Assembly (NCBI GenBank): GCA_035550735.1
Contig: DASZOM010000017.1
Coordinates: 48,491-112,490, forward strand
DNA: 64,000 bases
Reading direction: 5' to 3'
Source: JANQRA01 sp035550735
GTDB lineage: Bacteria > Actinomycetota > Acidimicrobiia > Spongiisociales > ZC4RG35
Part shown: piece after piece, positions 35,221 through 43,965 of the stretch
Layout of the letters: each line of letters begins with the position of its first letter
Numbering within the stretch: the stretch's first letter is position 1
Program-made: the position numbers and the translations under genes
Notes under the pieces: model-generated
Databases searched by the model: none
Seen by the model: the letters and a program-made list of their open reading frames with translations, nothing else
What the model was told of the DNA's origin: nothing

Positions 35221-36467
35221 ACCGCACCGCGGACATCGTCATCGTCGGCGCCGGGATCGCCGGGGTCTCCGCCGCCTACCACCTCGCGGTAAGGCATCAA
35301 GCGGGCAGCGTGACGATTCTCGACCCGAGGGCACCTCTCACCCTCACCTCCGACAAGTCGACGGAGTGCTATCGGAACTGGTGGCCCGACGCACCCATGG
35401 TCGGGCTCATGAACCGCTCCATCGACCTCTTCGAGGAGCTGGCAACCGTGACCGAGTTCGGCCTCAATCGGAACGGATACCTGTTCGTCACCGGTGAGTC
35501 ATCGCAGCTGGCGTCGATGACGGCGCAGGTGGAGGCGATCCGGCCCCTCGGAGCCACAGCCGATGTGTTGACCGCACCCGGTCTCCAGTCGCAGCACCCG
35601 TTCCTCACCGACCGGGCGGTGGGTGGCCTCTTCATCGACCGCGCCGGGTGGCTCCGTGCCCAGGACCTGGGTCGCTGGATGCTGGACCGGGCCCGGGAGC
35701 GAGGAGCCGAGCTGGTGCCGGGATCGGTGACCTCGATCCGGCCGGGCTCGGTGGGCCTCTCCGACGGGACCGCCATCTCGGCGCCGGTGACCGTCGTCGC
35801 CGCCGGGCCGATGTCGGCTCAGGTGGCGAGTCTCGCCGGGCTCGATCTGCCCCTCTTCTCCGAGCTCCATCTCAAGGTGGCCTTCAAGGACCATCTCGGG
35901 GTGATCCCCCGCGATGCCCCGATGACGATCTGGAGCGACCCGCAGAGCATCGACTGGAGCGAGGAGGAGCGGCAGGAGCTGGAGTCGATGGGGCGTCACG
36001 ACGTGCTGGGAGAGATGCCGATCTTCTGTCATTTCCGTCCCGAGGGAGGGTCCGAGTCGCCCTACGTCCTCGCCCTCTGGGAGTATCACGGACAGGTTCT
36101 CGAGCCGACCTGGCCACTTCCCGAGGATCCTCTCTACCCGGAGGTGGTGATGCGAGGTCTCACCACCATGGTCCCGGGTCTCGAGGTCTACCGGGACCGG
36201 CTCCCCGAGTCGGTCGTCGACGGTGGCTACTACACCAAGACCACGGAGAACCGTCCCCTCATCGGACCGTCGGGCATCGAGGGAATCCAGCTCCTCGCCG
36301 GCTTCTCCGGGTTCGGCGTGATGGTGTCCGCCGGCGCCGCCGACCTCCTCGCCAGGCACATCCTCGGTCTCGACCTCCCCGACTACGCCCCCGCCTTCCT
36401 CCTCGACCGCTACACCGACCCGGATTACCTGGCCGGCCTAGCGACGGTGGAGTCGGGCCAGCTCTGA
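35217..36467 (+). CDS. FAD-dependent oxidoreductase, DAO/sarcosine oxidase-like
   Basis: A 416-residue flavoenzyme with N-terminal dinucleotide fold ADIVIVGAGIAGVSAAYHLA (GxGxxG) and the C-terminal DAO-family segment TTENRPLIGPSGIEGIQLL...GFSGFGVMVS, which closes over FAD. The family oxidises secondary or N-methyl amino acids such as sarcosine, dimethylglycine or glycine; the substrate cannot be assigned. GTG start overlaps the transketolase stop by four bases. Ends 13 bases before the convergent DUF427 gene. Confidence 0.87.
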   Translation: MNRTADIVIVGAGIAGVSAAYHLAVRHQAGSVTILDPRAPLTLTSDKSTECYRNWWPDAPMVGLMNRSIDLFEELATVTEFGLNRNGYLFVTGESSQLASMTAQVEAIRPLGATADVLTAPGLQSQHPFLTDRAVGGLFIDRAGWLRAQDLGRWMLDRARERGAELVPGSVTSIRPGSVGLSDGTAISAPVTVVAAGPMSAQVASLAGLDLPLFSELHLKVAFKDHLGVIPRDAPMTIWSDPQSIDWSEEERQELESMGRHDVLGEMPIFCHFRPEGGSESPYVLALWEYHGQVLEPTWPLPEDPLYPEVVMRGLTTMVPGLEVYRDRLPESVVDGGYYTKTTENRPLIGPSGIEGIQLLAGFSGFGVMVSAGAADLLARHILGLDLPDYAPAFLLDRYTDPDYLAGLATVESGQL

Positions 36468-36480
36468 GCCAAAGCGCTCC

Positions 36481-37215
36481 CTACGAGAACTTGGTCTTGG
36501 GACGCTCCTGGAGGACCTCGTCGACGTAGACGTCGACTCTCTCGTTGTAGAAGGAGACCAGGCCCATGATCTTCTGCGACTCGGGGAAGGCGGCGTCGTA
36601 CGCCCAAGCGATGTCCGGATAGGTCTCGCCGTTGACGGTGAGGCTCCAGTACCGAGCAGTGCCCTTGTACGGGCACTGGGTTGCCTTCTCCGTCGGGGTG
36701 AGCAGGTCCATGCGGATGTCGGTCTTGGGGAAGTAGTACCTGGTGGGCAATGCGGTCTCGAAGAGGAACGAGGCATGTGTGGAATCGGCCACACTCACGC
36801 CGTCCACCTCGACTCGAACCCGGCGCCCCGAAGCCAGGATGTCGATCCGGGTGTAGGGATCACGGGCGTGGACGAAGACCTCCTCGTCCTCCTCGAACCA
36901 GTGGTCCATCGTCTTCCAGACGAAGGCGTAATGCCCGGACAGCTCTTCCAGATCGGGGTAGCCATATGCGGCCCCGGTGGCGCCGTCAGCGGTCACCGAG
37001 AACTGACTGGCCTCCCCCAACCTCGTTCGCCTGGTCTCCCCGGTCTGCGCCACCAGCTCGATGCTGACGTCGTCCTCCGGGAAGAAGTAGGTCGGGAAGA
37101 AGGGGCTCTCCCAGACGAGGAGCGGAGAGAGGGTGTCGGCGATGAACCTGCCCCCGAGCATGACGCGTACCCGTCGTGTTCCCCGCTCGACGCGCGGTCC
37201 CTCGCTATCTGTCAT
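36481..37215 (-). CDS. Tandem DUF427 protein
   Basis: A 244-residue protein made of two DUF427 domains. The second (about 135-240) has the canonical CPYKGTARYWSLTVNGE, then IAWAYDAAFPESQKIMGLVSFYNERVDVYVD; the first (about 20-120) is a diverged copy with matching LLVWESPFFPTYFFP and YAFVWKTMDHWFEE. The function is unknown. The upstream open frame is discarded because MTDSEGPRVERG gives a natural N-terminus and the rest is Ser/Arg/Pro shadow. Confidence 0.85.
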   Translation of the reverse strand: MTDSEGPRVERGTRRVRVMLGGRFIADTLSPLLVWESPFFPTYFFPEDDVSIELVAQTGETRRTRLGEASQFSVTADGATGAAYGYPDLEELSGHYAFVWKTMDHWFEEDEEVFVHARDPYTRIDILASGRRVRVEVDGVSVADSTHASFLFETALPTRYYFPKTDIRMDLLTPTEKATQCPYKGTARYWSLTVNGETYPDIAWAYDAAFPESQKIMGLVSFYNERVDVYVDEVLQERPKTKFS

Positions 37216-37252
37216 CACCCCGGGCAACCACCGCCGCGGCCGACCGATTCCC

Positions 37253-38278
37253 TCAGTAGACGACGATCGTATCGAGCGAGCCGGTGATCGCCAGCCTTCG
37301 AGCGTCCCAGTACTCGGCGAAGCGGATCGACAGGGCCTTGGGCTCCTCGGCATACACCCGTCGTCCCAGGATCTCACCCGCTGCCTGCAATTCGGAGCGA
37401 CGCTGATGGGCCAGCGCCCGGAACAGCGAGCGCTCCCGGGGGTCGGGGCACAGGTCGGAGCGGGTCTCCAGGAGGCCGACCAGGTCGGCGAGGTCGTTGT
37501 CCTCGCCGAGGATGTTGCCCAGCCTGTCGAGGGTCATCGCCGTCCCGACGACGACCTCCGGCCACAGCGGGGCGAGGAACTCCATCTGGTGACGGAGGTC
37601 CTTGACCCGCTTGCGCCAGTTGTGGAAGTCCCCCGGACCGGCCCGGCGATAGGCGGTGGCCATGCTGTGCCGTCCCCGACCGTAAGTGGCATCCAGACCC
37701 GTGCCCAACGCGTCGAAGGAGTCGCGGATCCCCAACCCGTAGACCTCCCTCGCCTCCGGGTCCGTCGGCCACGAAGAGTATCGGTGATACGCCCGCTCCA
37801 GCCCGCGCACCACCCGGCCGACCACGTTGGGGTCCTCCATGGTGTTGAGCTCGGTCAGGTCGCGCCGGCGGGTCAGCCGCTCGATCATCTCGGTGAAGGT
37901 GTCCTCGGCGAGCAATTGGCCGTAGATCGTCTGAATGGACAAGGCGGCGTTGAGGACACCTTGCGCCATCCGCACCTCGGACACCAGCCGGGCCGTGTTA
38001 CCGAGCGACTCGTCCTCGAACGTGTAGATCCGATCGGGGATCTCCCCACGCACCAGACGGAGGAGGGCGCGCACCCTCTTGATCGCCTTCCGTGACTCGT
38101 GCACAGCCCGACCGAAGGTGAGGTTCTCGTCGAAGTAGCGGCCGGCGGCGAGCTCGAGCTGCTCCATGGTCACCCGCTTGACCCCTGCTCCCAGGGGCTC
38201 CGACTCACCGAGTTGCAGATCGATGTCGAATGCCGCCAGACGATGATCCCCTGGCGGGGTGGTGGCCAGAGTGGTCAC
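37253..38278 (-). CDS. CHAD domain protein
   Basis: A 341-residue all-helical CHAD protein. Conserved histidines and basic residues are in RAVHESRKAIKRVRALLRLVRG and DFHNWRKRVKDLRHQMEFLAPLW, the two repeats that form the positively charged surface. CHAD domains bind inorganic polyphosphate and often accompany CYTH phosphatases; no CYTH gene is adjacent. Start GTG 38278 is chosen because the divergent NUDIX gene begins only 12 bases away. Confidence 0.88.
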   Translation of the reverse strand: MTTLATTPPGDHRLAAFDIDLQLGESEPLGAGVKRVTMEQLELAAGRYFDENLTFGRAVHESRKAIKRVRALLRLVRGEIPDRIYTFEDESLGNTARLVSEVRMAQGVLNAALSIQTIYGQLLAEDTFTEMIERLTRRRDLTELNTMEDPNVVGRVVRGLERAYHRYSSWPTDPEAREVYGLGIRDSFDALGTGLDATYGRGRHSMATAYRRAGPGDFHNWRKRVKDLRHQMEFLAPLWPEVVVGTAMTLDRLGNILGEDNDLADLVGLLETRSDLCPDPRERSLFRALAHQRRSELQAAGEILGRRVYAEEPKALSIRFAEYWDARRLAITGSLDTIVVY

Positions 38279-38290
38279 TTGGGCAGCGTA

Positions 38291-38758
38291 ATGTCGCGGG
38301 CCGTGAGATCCGCGGGTCTTCTCCCCTACCGGAGAGCGTCGGCGCTCGAGGTCCTCATCGCCCATCCCGGCGGCCCCTTCTGGCAACGTCGCGACGACGG
38401 GGCGTGGTCGGTCATCAAGGGGGTCATCGACGAGGACGAGCCCGACGAGGTGGCGGCTGCCCGGGAGTTCACCGAAGAGACCGGATGGAGTCTCCCCGAA
38501 CAGGAATGGCTGCCTCTCGGCGACACCCGGCTCAAGTCGGGGAAGGTGGTGGTCGCCTGGGCGGTGGAGTTCGAGCCGGATCTGGGGAGCTTCCTGCCGG
38601 GCACGTTCCAGCATCTGGGACGGGAGTATCCCGAGATCGATCGTGTCGAGTGGTTCCCGACCGGGGCCGCGCGCCGCAAGCTGAACCCGGCCCAGACCGT
38701 GTTTCTCGATCGGTTAGAGGCCCACCTGGGCTTGAATGGGCACGAGGAGCAACGATGA
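38291..38758 (+). CDS. NUDIX hydrolase
   Basis: A 155-residue NUDIX protein with the box G-x5-E-x7-REFTEETGW (GVIDEDEPDEVAAAREFTEE), preceded by AHPGGPFWQRRDDGAWSVIK. NUDIX enzymes hydrolyse nucleoside diphosphates linked to X; this form resembles the small actinobacterial proteins annotated as Ap4A- or NTP-hydrolases. An alternative GTG start at 38303 would drop four residues. The stop overlaps msrB (ATGA). Confidence 0.9.
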   Translation: MSRAVRSAGLLPYRRASALEVLIAHPGGPFWQRRDDGAWSVIKGVIDEDEPDEVAAAREFTEETGWSLPEQEWLPLGDTRLKSGKVVVAWAVEFEPDLGSFLPGTFQHLGREYPEIDRVEWFPTGAARRKLNPAQTVFLDRLEAHLGLNGHEEQR

Positions 38759-39156
38759 CAGACATGCCGAAGACCGAATCCGAGTGGCGGGAGAGGCTCA
38801 GCCCCGAGCAGTACCAGGTTCTGCGGCAGGGAGCGACCGAACGCGCCTTCACCGGCAGGTTCTGGGACAGCAAGGCCGAGGGCGTCTACCGATGCGCCGG
38901 CTGCGGGGAGAAGCTGTTCTCCTCCGACACCAAGTACGAGTCGCACAGTGGCTGGCCCAGCTTCTTCCAGCCGCTCACCGAAGATGTCATCGCCGAGGAG
39001 GACGACCGCTCGTACGGAATGGTCCGCACCGAGATCAAATGCGCCAACTGCGGCGGGCATCTCGGCCATGTCTTCGATGACGGGCCACAGCCCACCGGCC
39101 TGCGCTACTGCGTCAACTCGGCGTCGCTCGAGCTCGAGGAGGGCTCAGCGCCCTAG
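38755..39156 (+). CDS. msrB: Peptide methionine-R-sulfoxide reductase B
   Basis: Repairs methionine R-sulfoxide; 133 residues. The zinc site is Cys47/Cys50 and Cys96/Cys99, the sequence SHSGWPSFFQPL and GHVFDDGP are diagnostic, and the catalytic Cys119 is in RYCVNSASL. A long upstream open frame is ignored because the ATG is within the ATGA overlap with the NUDIX gene. The final four bases CTAG also serve the convergent acetyltransferase stop. Confidence 0.96.
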   Translation: MTDMPKTESEWRERLSPEQYQVLRQGATERAFTGRFWDSKAEGVYRCAGCGEKLFSSDTKYESHSGWPSFFQPLTEDVIAEEDDRSYGMVRTEIKCANCGGHLGHVFDDGPQPTGLRYCVNSASLELEEGSAP

Positions 39157-39728
39157 CCCCGGACCTCGTCGATCACCTCGACCAGCCCGGGCTCGTCGGC
39201 GCCTGTTGGGATCTCCCCGATCCGGATCCGACTCCGGATCAGACCGTCGGTCACCAGAGGGACCGGCTCGACCTCACGGATCAGGCGCAGCACCGCCTCG
39301 TTGGCGGCCTGGGTCTCGAAGCAGAGCTCATGGATTCCGTCGGCGCGGGCCACCGCGACCAGCGCCCGAAGCAGGCAGGAGCCGACGCCGCGATGCTGCA
39401 TCGCGTCGAGGACGGTGATGGCGAGCTCGGCGCAGGCATCCTCCGTAGGGACGATGTAACGCCCCACTCCCGCCACGTCATCGCCGATGGCAGCGCCCCA
39501 GGCAACGTGGTGACGCTGATCCACGTCGCTCAGGTAGTCGAGCTCGCGCTGGGTGAGACTGGACACACCCTGTCCGAATCGGGCGAATCTGCTCTCCAAC
39601 GACAACTCGTCGATCCCTCTCTCGAAGAACTCGCGATCCGTCTTGAGCACCGGGCTCAGGGTCAAGGTCGCTCCGTCGGGAAGTGACATCTCGTATTTGG
39701 GGCGCTCGGCGGGAATCACGATCTTCAT
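39153..39728 (-). CDS. GNAT-family N-acetyltransferase
   Basis: A 191-residue acetyltransferase. AELAITVLDAMQHRGVGSCLL is motif A for acetyl-CoA binding, followed by an ANEAVLRLIREV helix. The N-terminal region (FERGIDELSLESRFARFGQG) is of the type seen in acetyltransferases fused to or resembling protein-acetylating GNATs; the target is unknown. The ATG at 39728 is preferred over a GTG four codons upstream. The stop shares CTAG with msrB on the other strand. Confidence 0.82.
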   Translation of the reverse strand: MKIVIPAERPKYEMSLPDGATLTLSPVLKTDREFFERGIDELSLESRFARFGQGVSSLTQRELDYLSDVDQRHHVAWGAAIGDDVAGVGRYIVPTEDACAELAITVLDAMQHRGVGSCLLRALVAVARADGIHELCFETQAANEAVLRLIREVEPVPLVTDGLIRSRIRIGEIPTGADEPGLVEVIDEVRG

Positions 39729-39799
39729 GACGCGGACCACATTGAAGTCGACTCGCCATGCCGCGGAACCAGGTCGGGCCCGGGGTAACTTCAGCGGTC

Positions 39800-40720
39800 A
39801 TGGCACGGAGGCGATTGGCCACGGCTACATCCGAGTTCGGCTCGGGCAAGCGGGAGTCACACGACTCCACCGGCTTCTATGAGCGCTTCGCCTCGCCTCT
39901 CCTGTCGGCAGACGAGCGTGTCGAGAGCCCGGTCGTCGTCGACGAGCTGTTCTGCGCCGACGCCCGCACCATGGGCCAGCACCAGGTGGCCGACCGCTCG
40001 GTCGCGCTGGTGGTGACCTCTCCTCCGTACTTCGCCGGGAAGGAGTACGAGACCGACCTCGCCGCCGGTCACGTCCCTTCCAGCTACGTCGAGTACCTCG
40101 AGATGCTCCACGACGTGCTCGCCGTGTGTCTCCACAAGCTGGAGCCGGGCGGCCGGATGGCGGTGAACGTGGCCAACCTGGGTCGCAAGCCATACCGGTC
40201 CCTCTCCGCCGACGTCATATCCATCCTCCAGGACGACCTGGGCATGCTCCTGCGTGGCGAAGTCATATGGCAGAAGGCACGCGGAGCAGGGGGGAGCTGT
40301 GCCTGGGGCTCCTACCGATCACCGCAGAACCCGGTGCTTCGAGACGTGACGGAGCGCGTGATCATCGCATCGAAGGGGCGGTTCGACCGTGCCCTGCGGC
40401 GCCCCGAGCGGGAGAAGGCGGGACTGCCGCACGAGGCCACCATCGACACCGAGGAGTTCCTGGAGGCGACGCTCGACATCTGGGAGCTGCCCTCGGCCAG
40501 CGCCACCCGTGTCGGTCACCCCGCCCCCTTCCCGGTGGATCTGCCCCGCCGTCTCATCGAGCTCTACACCTACAAGGGAGATCTGGTGCTCGACCCGTTC
40601 ATCGGGTCGGGGACCACGGCGGTGGCGGCGGTGAAGACCGGTCGCCACTACGTCGGATACGACACACAGCAGCACTATCTCGACCTCGCCGCGGAGCGGG
40701 TCACGGCTGCCCGATCGTGA
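39800..40720 (+). CDS. Orphan beta-class DNA methyltransferase (probable N4-cytosine or N6-adenine)
   Basis: A 306-residue site-specific DNA methyltransferase. Motif IV TSPPYF comes near the N-terminus (about 75) and the AdoMet motif I DPFIGSGTT near the C-terminus (about 270), the beta-class order. SPPY is the form most often found in N4-cytosine methyltransferases (DPPY/NPPY being usual for N6-adenine), so m4C is favoured but not certain. No restriction endonuclease or specificity gene is nearby. An ATG at 39758 would add 14 residues. The stop overlaps the phosphatase start (GTGA). Confidence 0.87.
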   Translation: MARRRLATATSEFGSGKRESHDSTGFYERFASPLLSADERVESPVVVDELFCADARTMGQHQVADRSVALVVTSPPYFAGKEYETDLAAGHVPSSYVEYLEMLHDVLAVCLHKLEPGGRMAVNVANLGRKPYRSLSADVISILQDDLGMLLRGEVIWQKARGAGGSCAWGSYRSPQNPVLRDVTERVIIASKGRFDRALRRPEREKAGLPHEATIDTEEFLEATLDIWELPSASATRVGHPAPFPVDLPRRLIELYTYKGDLVLDPFIGSGTTAVAAVKTGRHYVGYDTQQHYLDLAAERVTAARS

Positions 40721-41208
40721 CCACCAGGATCCTCGCCGTCTGTGCCGGCAACATCTGCCGGTCCCCTGCCGCCGAGGCGGCGATACGGGTCGCCGCGGAG
40801 CGACGCGGCCTCCCGGTGGAGGTCGACTCGGCCGGTACCGGCGCCTGGCACGTGGGCAGCCCACCACACGATCGGTCCGTGGCGGCGGGGCGTCGGGCCG
40901 GGCTGGCCATCGACGGGCGGGCGCGACGGATCAACAAGGCCGACTTCGAGCGATTCGACATGATCCTGGTGATGGATCGGGCCAATCTGCGCGAAGTGCT
41001 CGAGATCGCCCCCCGTCTCGAGGACCGGGCGAAAGTCCGGTTGTTCCGGACCTTCGACCCGGACACGGACTCCGACGAGGTGCCCGACCCGTATGGTGGG
41101 AGCGACGCGGACTACGACCGGGCCATCCGCCAGGTCATGGCGGCTGCCGAAGGTCTCGCCGACTCACTCTCCTCACTCGCCACGCAGAATGGCGCGCCCT
41201 CGCCTTAG
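40717..41208 (+). CDS. Low-molecular-weight protein tyrosine phosphatase
   Basis: A 163-residue phosphatase with P-loop C-x5-R in VCAGNICRSP (nucleophile Cys9, Arg15) and the general-acid segment DPYGGSDADY (Asp in DPY). It dephosphorylates phosphotyrosine or, in relatives, phosphoarginine. Translationally coupled to the methyltransferase by a GTGA overlap; an upstream extension is just the shadow of that gene. The last 36 bases overlap the 3' end of the minus-strand gene. Confidence 0.93.
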   Translation: MTTRILAVCAGNICRSPAAEAAIRVAAERRGLPVEVDSAGTGAWHVGSPPHDRSVAAGRRAGLAIDGRARRINKADFERFDMILVMDRANLREVLEIAPRLEDRAKVRLFRTFDPDTDSDEVPDPYGGSDADYDRAIRQVMAAAEGLADSLSSLATQNGAPSP

Positions 41209-41937
41209 GAAGTCGAGTACGGTCGCCTCGGGGTCGTCGCCCTCCGTCAGGGCGGAGTAGGGGAGACTCGACCCGTTGAAGTGGGGGTCGTTCCAGTAGG
41301 GATCGTCACGGTCGATCTCCCCCCAGGCCGACACATAGAAGTACGGCTCGGCATGATTCGGGTCACCGGGTGACGCCCCATAGCTGGCTCTGCGCCCGAG
41401 ATCCTCGGCACCCAGCTCGATGGCCGGGTCGAAGTGCTCGGGCCAGAGCTGTACCTCACTGACCTCTTCATCCGGCCCGGCATGCGCCCTCAGCTCCCCG
41501 AGGACGGCGGAACCGAATCCGAACCAGTGGGCGAGCACCCGCGCCGACTCCTCGTCGACCTGGAGCGTCTCGTCGGGGTCCATGGGCTCCAACGGGTCCC
41601 GGAACTTCTGGAACCAGTCGACGCGATAGTCCACACCGAAGAAGCGGGCAGCCTCCCTCACCGTGGTGATGATCTGTGTCGCGCTCCGGTCCCGCTCCTC
41701 GAGCACGAGGGAGAGGCCTTCCACACGTGCCACCTTGCCCTCGTATTCGGGTGTGCCGAATCCGCCTGGTGTCGCCCGCAGCCCCATCCTCCCGGTGACC
41801 TGGTAGCGCGCCGGGCTCATGGCGAAGAACGCCACCTGATGGAGGGCGTTGCGGGTGGCGACGAACTCGGCCGGCAGCTCGGGCAGTCGAGAGCCCCTCA
41901 CTCCTGTCCAGTCGTCGCGGTCGAAGCTCTCCGCCAT
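41173..41937 (-). CDS. Conserved-looking soluble protein, function unknown
   Basis: A 254-residue acidic protein with no membrane segment. Notable segments are LPAEFVATRNALHQVAFFAMSPARY near the N-terminus, GLRATPGGFGTP, LWPEHFDPAIELG and DPYWNDPHFNG. No recognised family. If the ATG at 41937 is right it overlaps the DoxX gene by 40 bases; a GTG at 41901 would instead give the GTGA overlap common in this window and a 242-residue product. Its 3' end overlaps the phosphatase gene by 36 bases. Confidence 0.6.
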   Translation of the reverse strand: MAESFDRDDWTGVRGSRLPELPAEFVATRNALHQVAFFAMSPARYQVTGRMGLRATPGGFGTPEYEGKVARVEGLSLVLEERDRSATQIITTVREAARFFGVDYRVDWFQKFRDPLEPMDPDETLQVDEESARVLAHWFGFGSAVLGELRAHAGPDEEVSEVQLWPEHFDPAIELGAEDLGRRASYGASPGDPNHAEPYFYVSAWGEIDRDDPYWNDPHFNGSSLPYSALTEGDDPEATVLDFLRRGRAILRGE

Positions 41938-42407
41938 GTGGCGGCAGCGAGGATGGCGCCGCCCAGGACCCCGGCCAGCCAGATCAGGGCGCCGACACGG
42001 CCGTCCCAGTCCCAGGGCAGGCCGATCACCTCGTCCAGCGAGTACTCGCCCGGGCCGAGGATGGCGATCACCAAGGCGACCACCGCCAGGGTCGCGACAT
42101 ACTCGTAGCCCTCGTCGGGGCGATGGAAGACGAAGAAGCCTGCGAAACGATGGATCGCCCAGAAGGCCATGAACATCGTGGCCGCCAACCCGGCGGCCGC
42201 CACCGGAGTGAACAGCCCGACGATCAGCCCCAGCCCGATGGCCAGCTCGTTGCCGGCGGACATCCGGGCGTGCAGCCGGGCGGGGCGAAATCCAACCTTG
42301 GCGAACCAGCGCTCCGTGCCCTCGAGGTTGCGGGCGTGATTCAGCCCGTGGGCGAGCATCACCACACCTGCCCAGGCCCGAAGGATCAGCATCGCGGCGT
42401 CGATCAT
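41898..42407 (-). CDS. DoxX family membrane protein
   Basis: A 169-residue DoxX-type protein with four hydrophobic segments. The start MIDAAMLILRAWAGVVMLAHGLNHARN and central AGNELAIGLGLIVGLFTPVAAAGLAATMFMAFW match the family. DoxX proteins associate with membrane redox or thiosulfate oxidation; the role here is not determined. It overlaps the amidase stop by four bases and the downstream unknown gene start. Confidence 0.85.
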   Translation of the reverse strand: MIDAAMLILRAWAGVVMLAHGLNHARNLEGTERWFAKVGFRPARLHARMSAGNELAIGLGLIVGLFTPVAAAGLAATMFMAFWAIHRFAGFFVFHRPDEGYEYVATLAVVALVIAILGPGEYSLDEVIGLPWDWDGRVGALIWLAGVLGGAILAAATWRRASTATTGQE

Positions 42408-43465
42408 TTCCGTCCCTTCTCTGTGCCGGAATCCTCGGCTCCTTGCCCGGTTCGAGCCTCCACCATGCGACGGTATCGCCAGACGAGCAGCCCCGCACCA
42501 CCGAGGATCAAGCCCGTTGCCGTGGCGAGCACGCCACCGGGCGACACGATGGCACCGGGTGACTCCACTGCGACGGGGAGGGTGGTGTTGCCCGGCGCCG
42601 CCGTGGTCGTGGGTGGGATGGTGGTTGGCGCCGGGATGGTCGTGGTCGATGCCGGGATGGTCGTGGTCGTTGGGGGCACGGTCGTCGTGGTGGCAGGTGT
42701 GGTCGTCGTGGTTGTCGTCGAGGTGGTGCTCGTGGTGGTGGTAGTGGTGTTGGGCGCGGCCGTGGCCGGCGGCGACCCTCCGGCGCGTGTCGCCTCGACG
42801 TCGGCGCGCAGGCTCCCGGTCACGTACGAATAGAGATGGTCCCCGGGACAGCTGGTCTGGCTCATGTCCCGGTGCCCGGCGATGGTCGGCGTGGTCACCT
42901 CGGTGCCTGCGGCCCAGCGATTCGAGCCCCGTGAGGTGAAGGTGACCTCGACCCCGGGGGCGGTCGACACCCCGTACCGGTCGGCCAGCCAGGCGAGGAC
43001 ACCGACCAGGGCGCTCTGCGCCGCCGCGGTGGGCGCAACCGCATTGGTGTCGCCGATGAGACACACGAGCTGGGTGAATCCCTGGTTGCCCCCAGTGGCG
43101 TCGCCGGCCACCGGGCCATCGATGCTGCCCTGTCGGCCCTCCCAGATCCCGCCGGCCGAGTCGATCACGAAGTTGTAGGCGATGTCGTTCCATCCCCGGC
43201 CAGTGGTGTGGAACTCGAACCAGCCACGGAGGATCCCGGGCACGTCGGCCGGGTCGTGCCCGTTGTGCGAGGCGGAGTGATGGACGATGAGGAACTTCAC
43301 GTCCTCCGACGAGAGTGGTCCGACCGGTTGGAGATCGGCTCCCCAGCTCTCCCTGGGGTTGATCGAGAGGCCCCGAGCGGGTGGGGCGGGCATGCCCCCG
43401 GCCACTGCGAGCCCTGCTGCGGCGGCGCCGATGAACTGGCGACGGGTCAGCCGGTGCACCCCCAA
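42404..43465 (-). CDS. Tat-exported N-acetylmuramoyl-L-alanine amidase (PGRP/Amidase_2) with C-terminal anchor
   Basis: A 353-residue cell-wall enzyme. Twin-arginine signal LTRRQFIGAAAAG (RR at 8-9) suggests folded export. The amidase domain (about 40-210) has zinc ligands in FLIVHHSASHNG (His62/63) and AGHRDMSQTSCPGD, and GRGWNDIAYNFVIDSAGGIWEGR, which is the PGRP pattern. A Thr/Pro-rich linker of about 80 residues leads to a final transmembrane helix (about 310-328) and basic tail, so it is probably wall-spanning and membrane-anchored. Starts 41 bases from the divergent cytochrome gene. Confidence 0.9.
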   Translation of the reverse strand: MGVHRLTRRQFIGAAAAGLAVAGGMPAPPARGLSINPRESWGADLQPVGPLSSEDVKFLIVHHSASHNGHDPADVPGILRGWFEFHTTGRGWNDIAYNFVIDSAGGIWEGRQGSIDGPVAGDATGGNQGFTQLVCLIGDTNAVAPTAAAQSALVGVLAWLADRYGVSTAPGVEVTFTSRGSNRWAAGTEVTTPTIAGHRDMSQTSCPGDHLYSYVTGSLRADVEATRAGGSPPATAAPNTTTTTTSTTSTTTTTTTPATTTTVPPTTTTIPASTTTIPAPTTIPPTTTAAPGNTTLPVAVESPGAIVSPGGVLATATGLILGGAGLLVWRYRRMVEARTGQGAEDSGTEKGRK

Positions 43466-43506
43466 ACCCTATATTTGACGGTCGTGATGTCTACGGTTCA
43501 TCGCTC

Positions 43507-43938
43507 ATGAGCAGCTGGACTGAAGGCGCGCTCGCCCTGTTGATCGTGGTCGGGCTGGGCATCGGGTTGTTCCTATTCACCGGCCAGGGGCTCGGCGACG
43601 GTGCCACCGATCCCACCACCCAGGTGATAACGGTGGATCCGGCTGCGGCGGAGCGGGGACAGGTGCTCGCCGAAGGGCAGGGATGTCTCCAGTGCCACAC
43701 CGTCGACGGCAGACCGGGGTCGGGGCCGACCTGGAAGGGTCTGGCCGGCTCGACCCGCCCACTCGTCTCCGGCGAGGAGGTGGTGGCAGACGACGCCTAC
43801 CTGTTCAACTCGATCGTCGACCCGGGCTCGCAGGTGGTGGATGGCTACGAGCCGATCATGCCCGAATTCTTCGCCGACCAGCTCGACGAACAGCAGATCA
43901 CAGATCTGGTCGAGTTCATAAAGAGCCTGGCTGCCTGA
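43507..43938 (+). CDS. Membrane-anchored class I cytochrome c
   Basis: A 143-residue protein: N-terminal transmembrane helix (8-26), short linker and a cytochrome c domain with heme motif GCLQCH (Cys60, Cys63, His64). The likely axial Met is in PIMPEFFADQLDEQQ near residue 118, followed by a terminal helix. It resembles the cytochrome c domain of cytochrome c oxidase subunit II. The electron partner is not evident in the window. Ends 96 bases before dnaK. Confidence 0.88.
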   Translation: MSSWTEGALALLIVVGLGIGLFLFTGQGLGDGATDPTTQVITVDPAAAERGQVLAEGQGCLQCHTVDGRPGSGPTWKGLAGSTRPLVSGEEVVADDAYLFNSIVDPGSQVVDGYEPIMPEFFADQLDEQQITDLVEFIKSLAA

Positions 43939-43965
43939 CGAATCCGGGGCTTTTCCCTCCCACAA

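Noticed and set aside
36468..36480. Terminator between the FAD oxidoreductase and DUF427 genes
   Set aside because: Only 13 bases with a six-base AGCGCT palindrome; too short to support a hairpin call.
42541..42760. Tandem DNA repeat (microsatellite) in the amidase gene
   Set aside because: The repetitive look comes from the coding sequence of the Thr/Pro linker; the codons vary and similar linkers are found in other exported proteins here.
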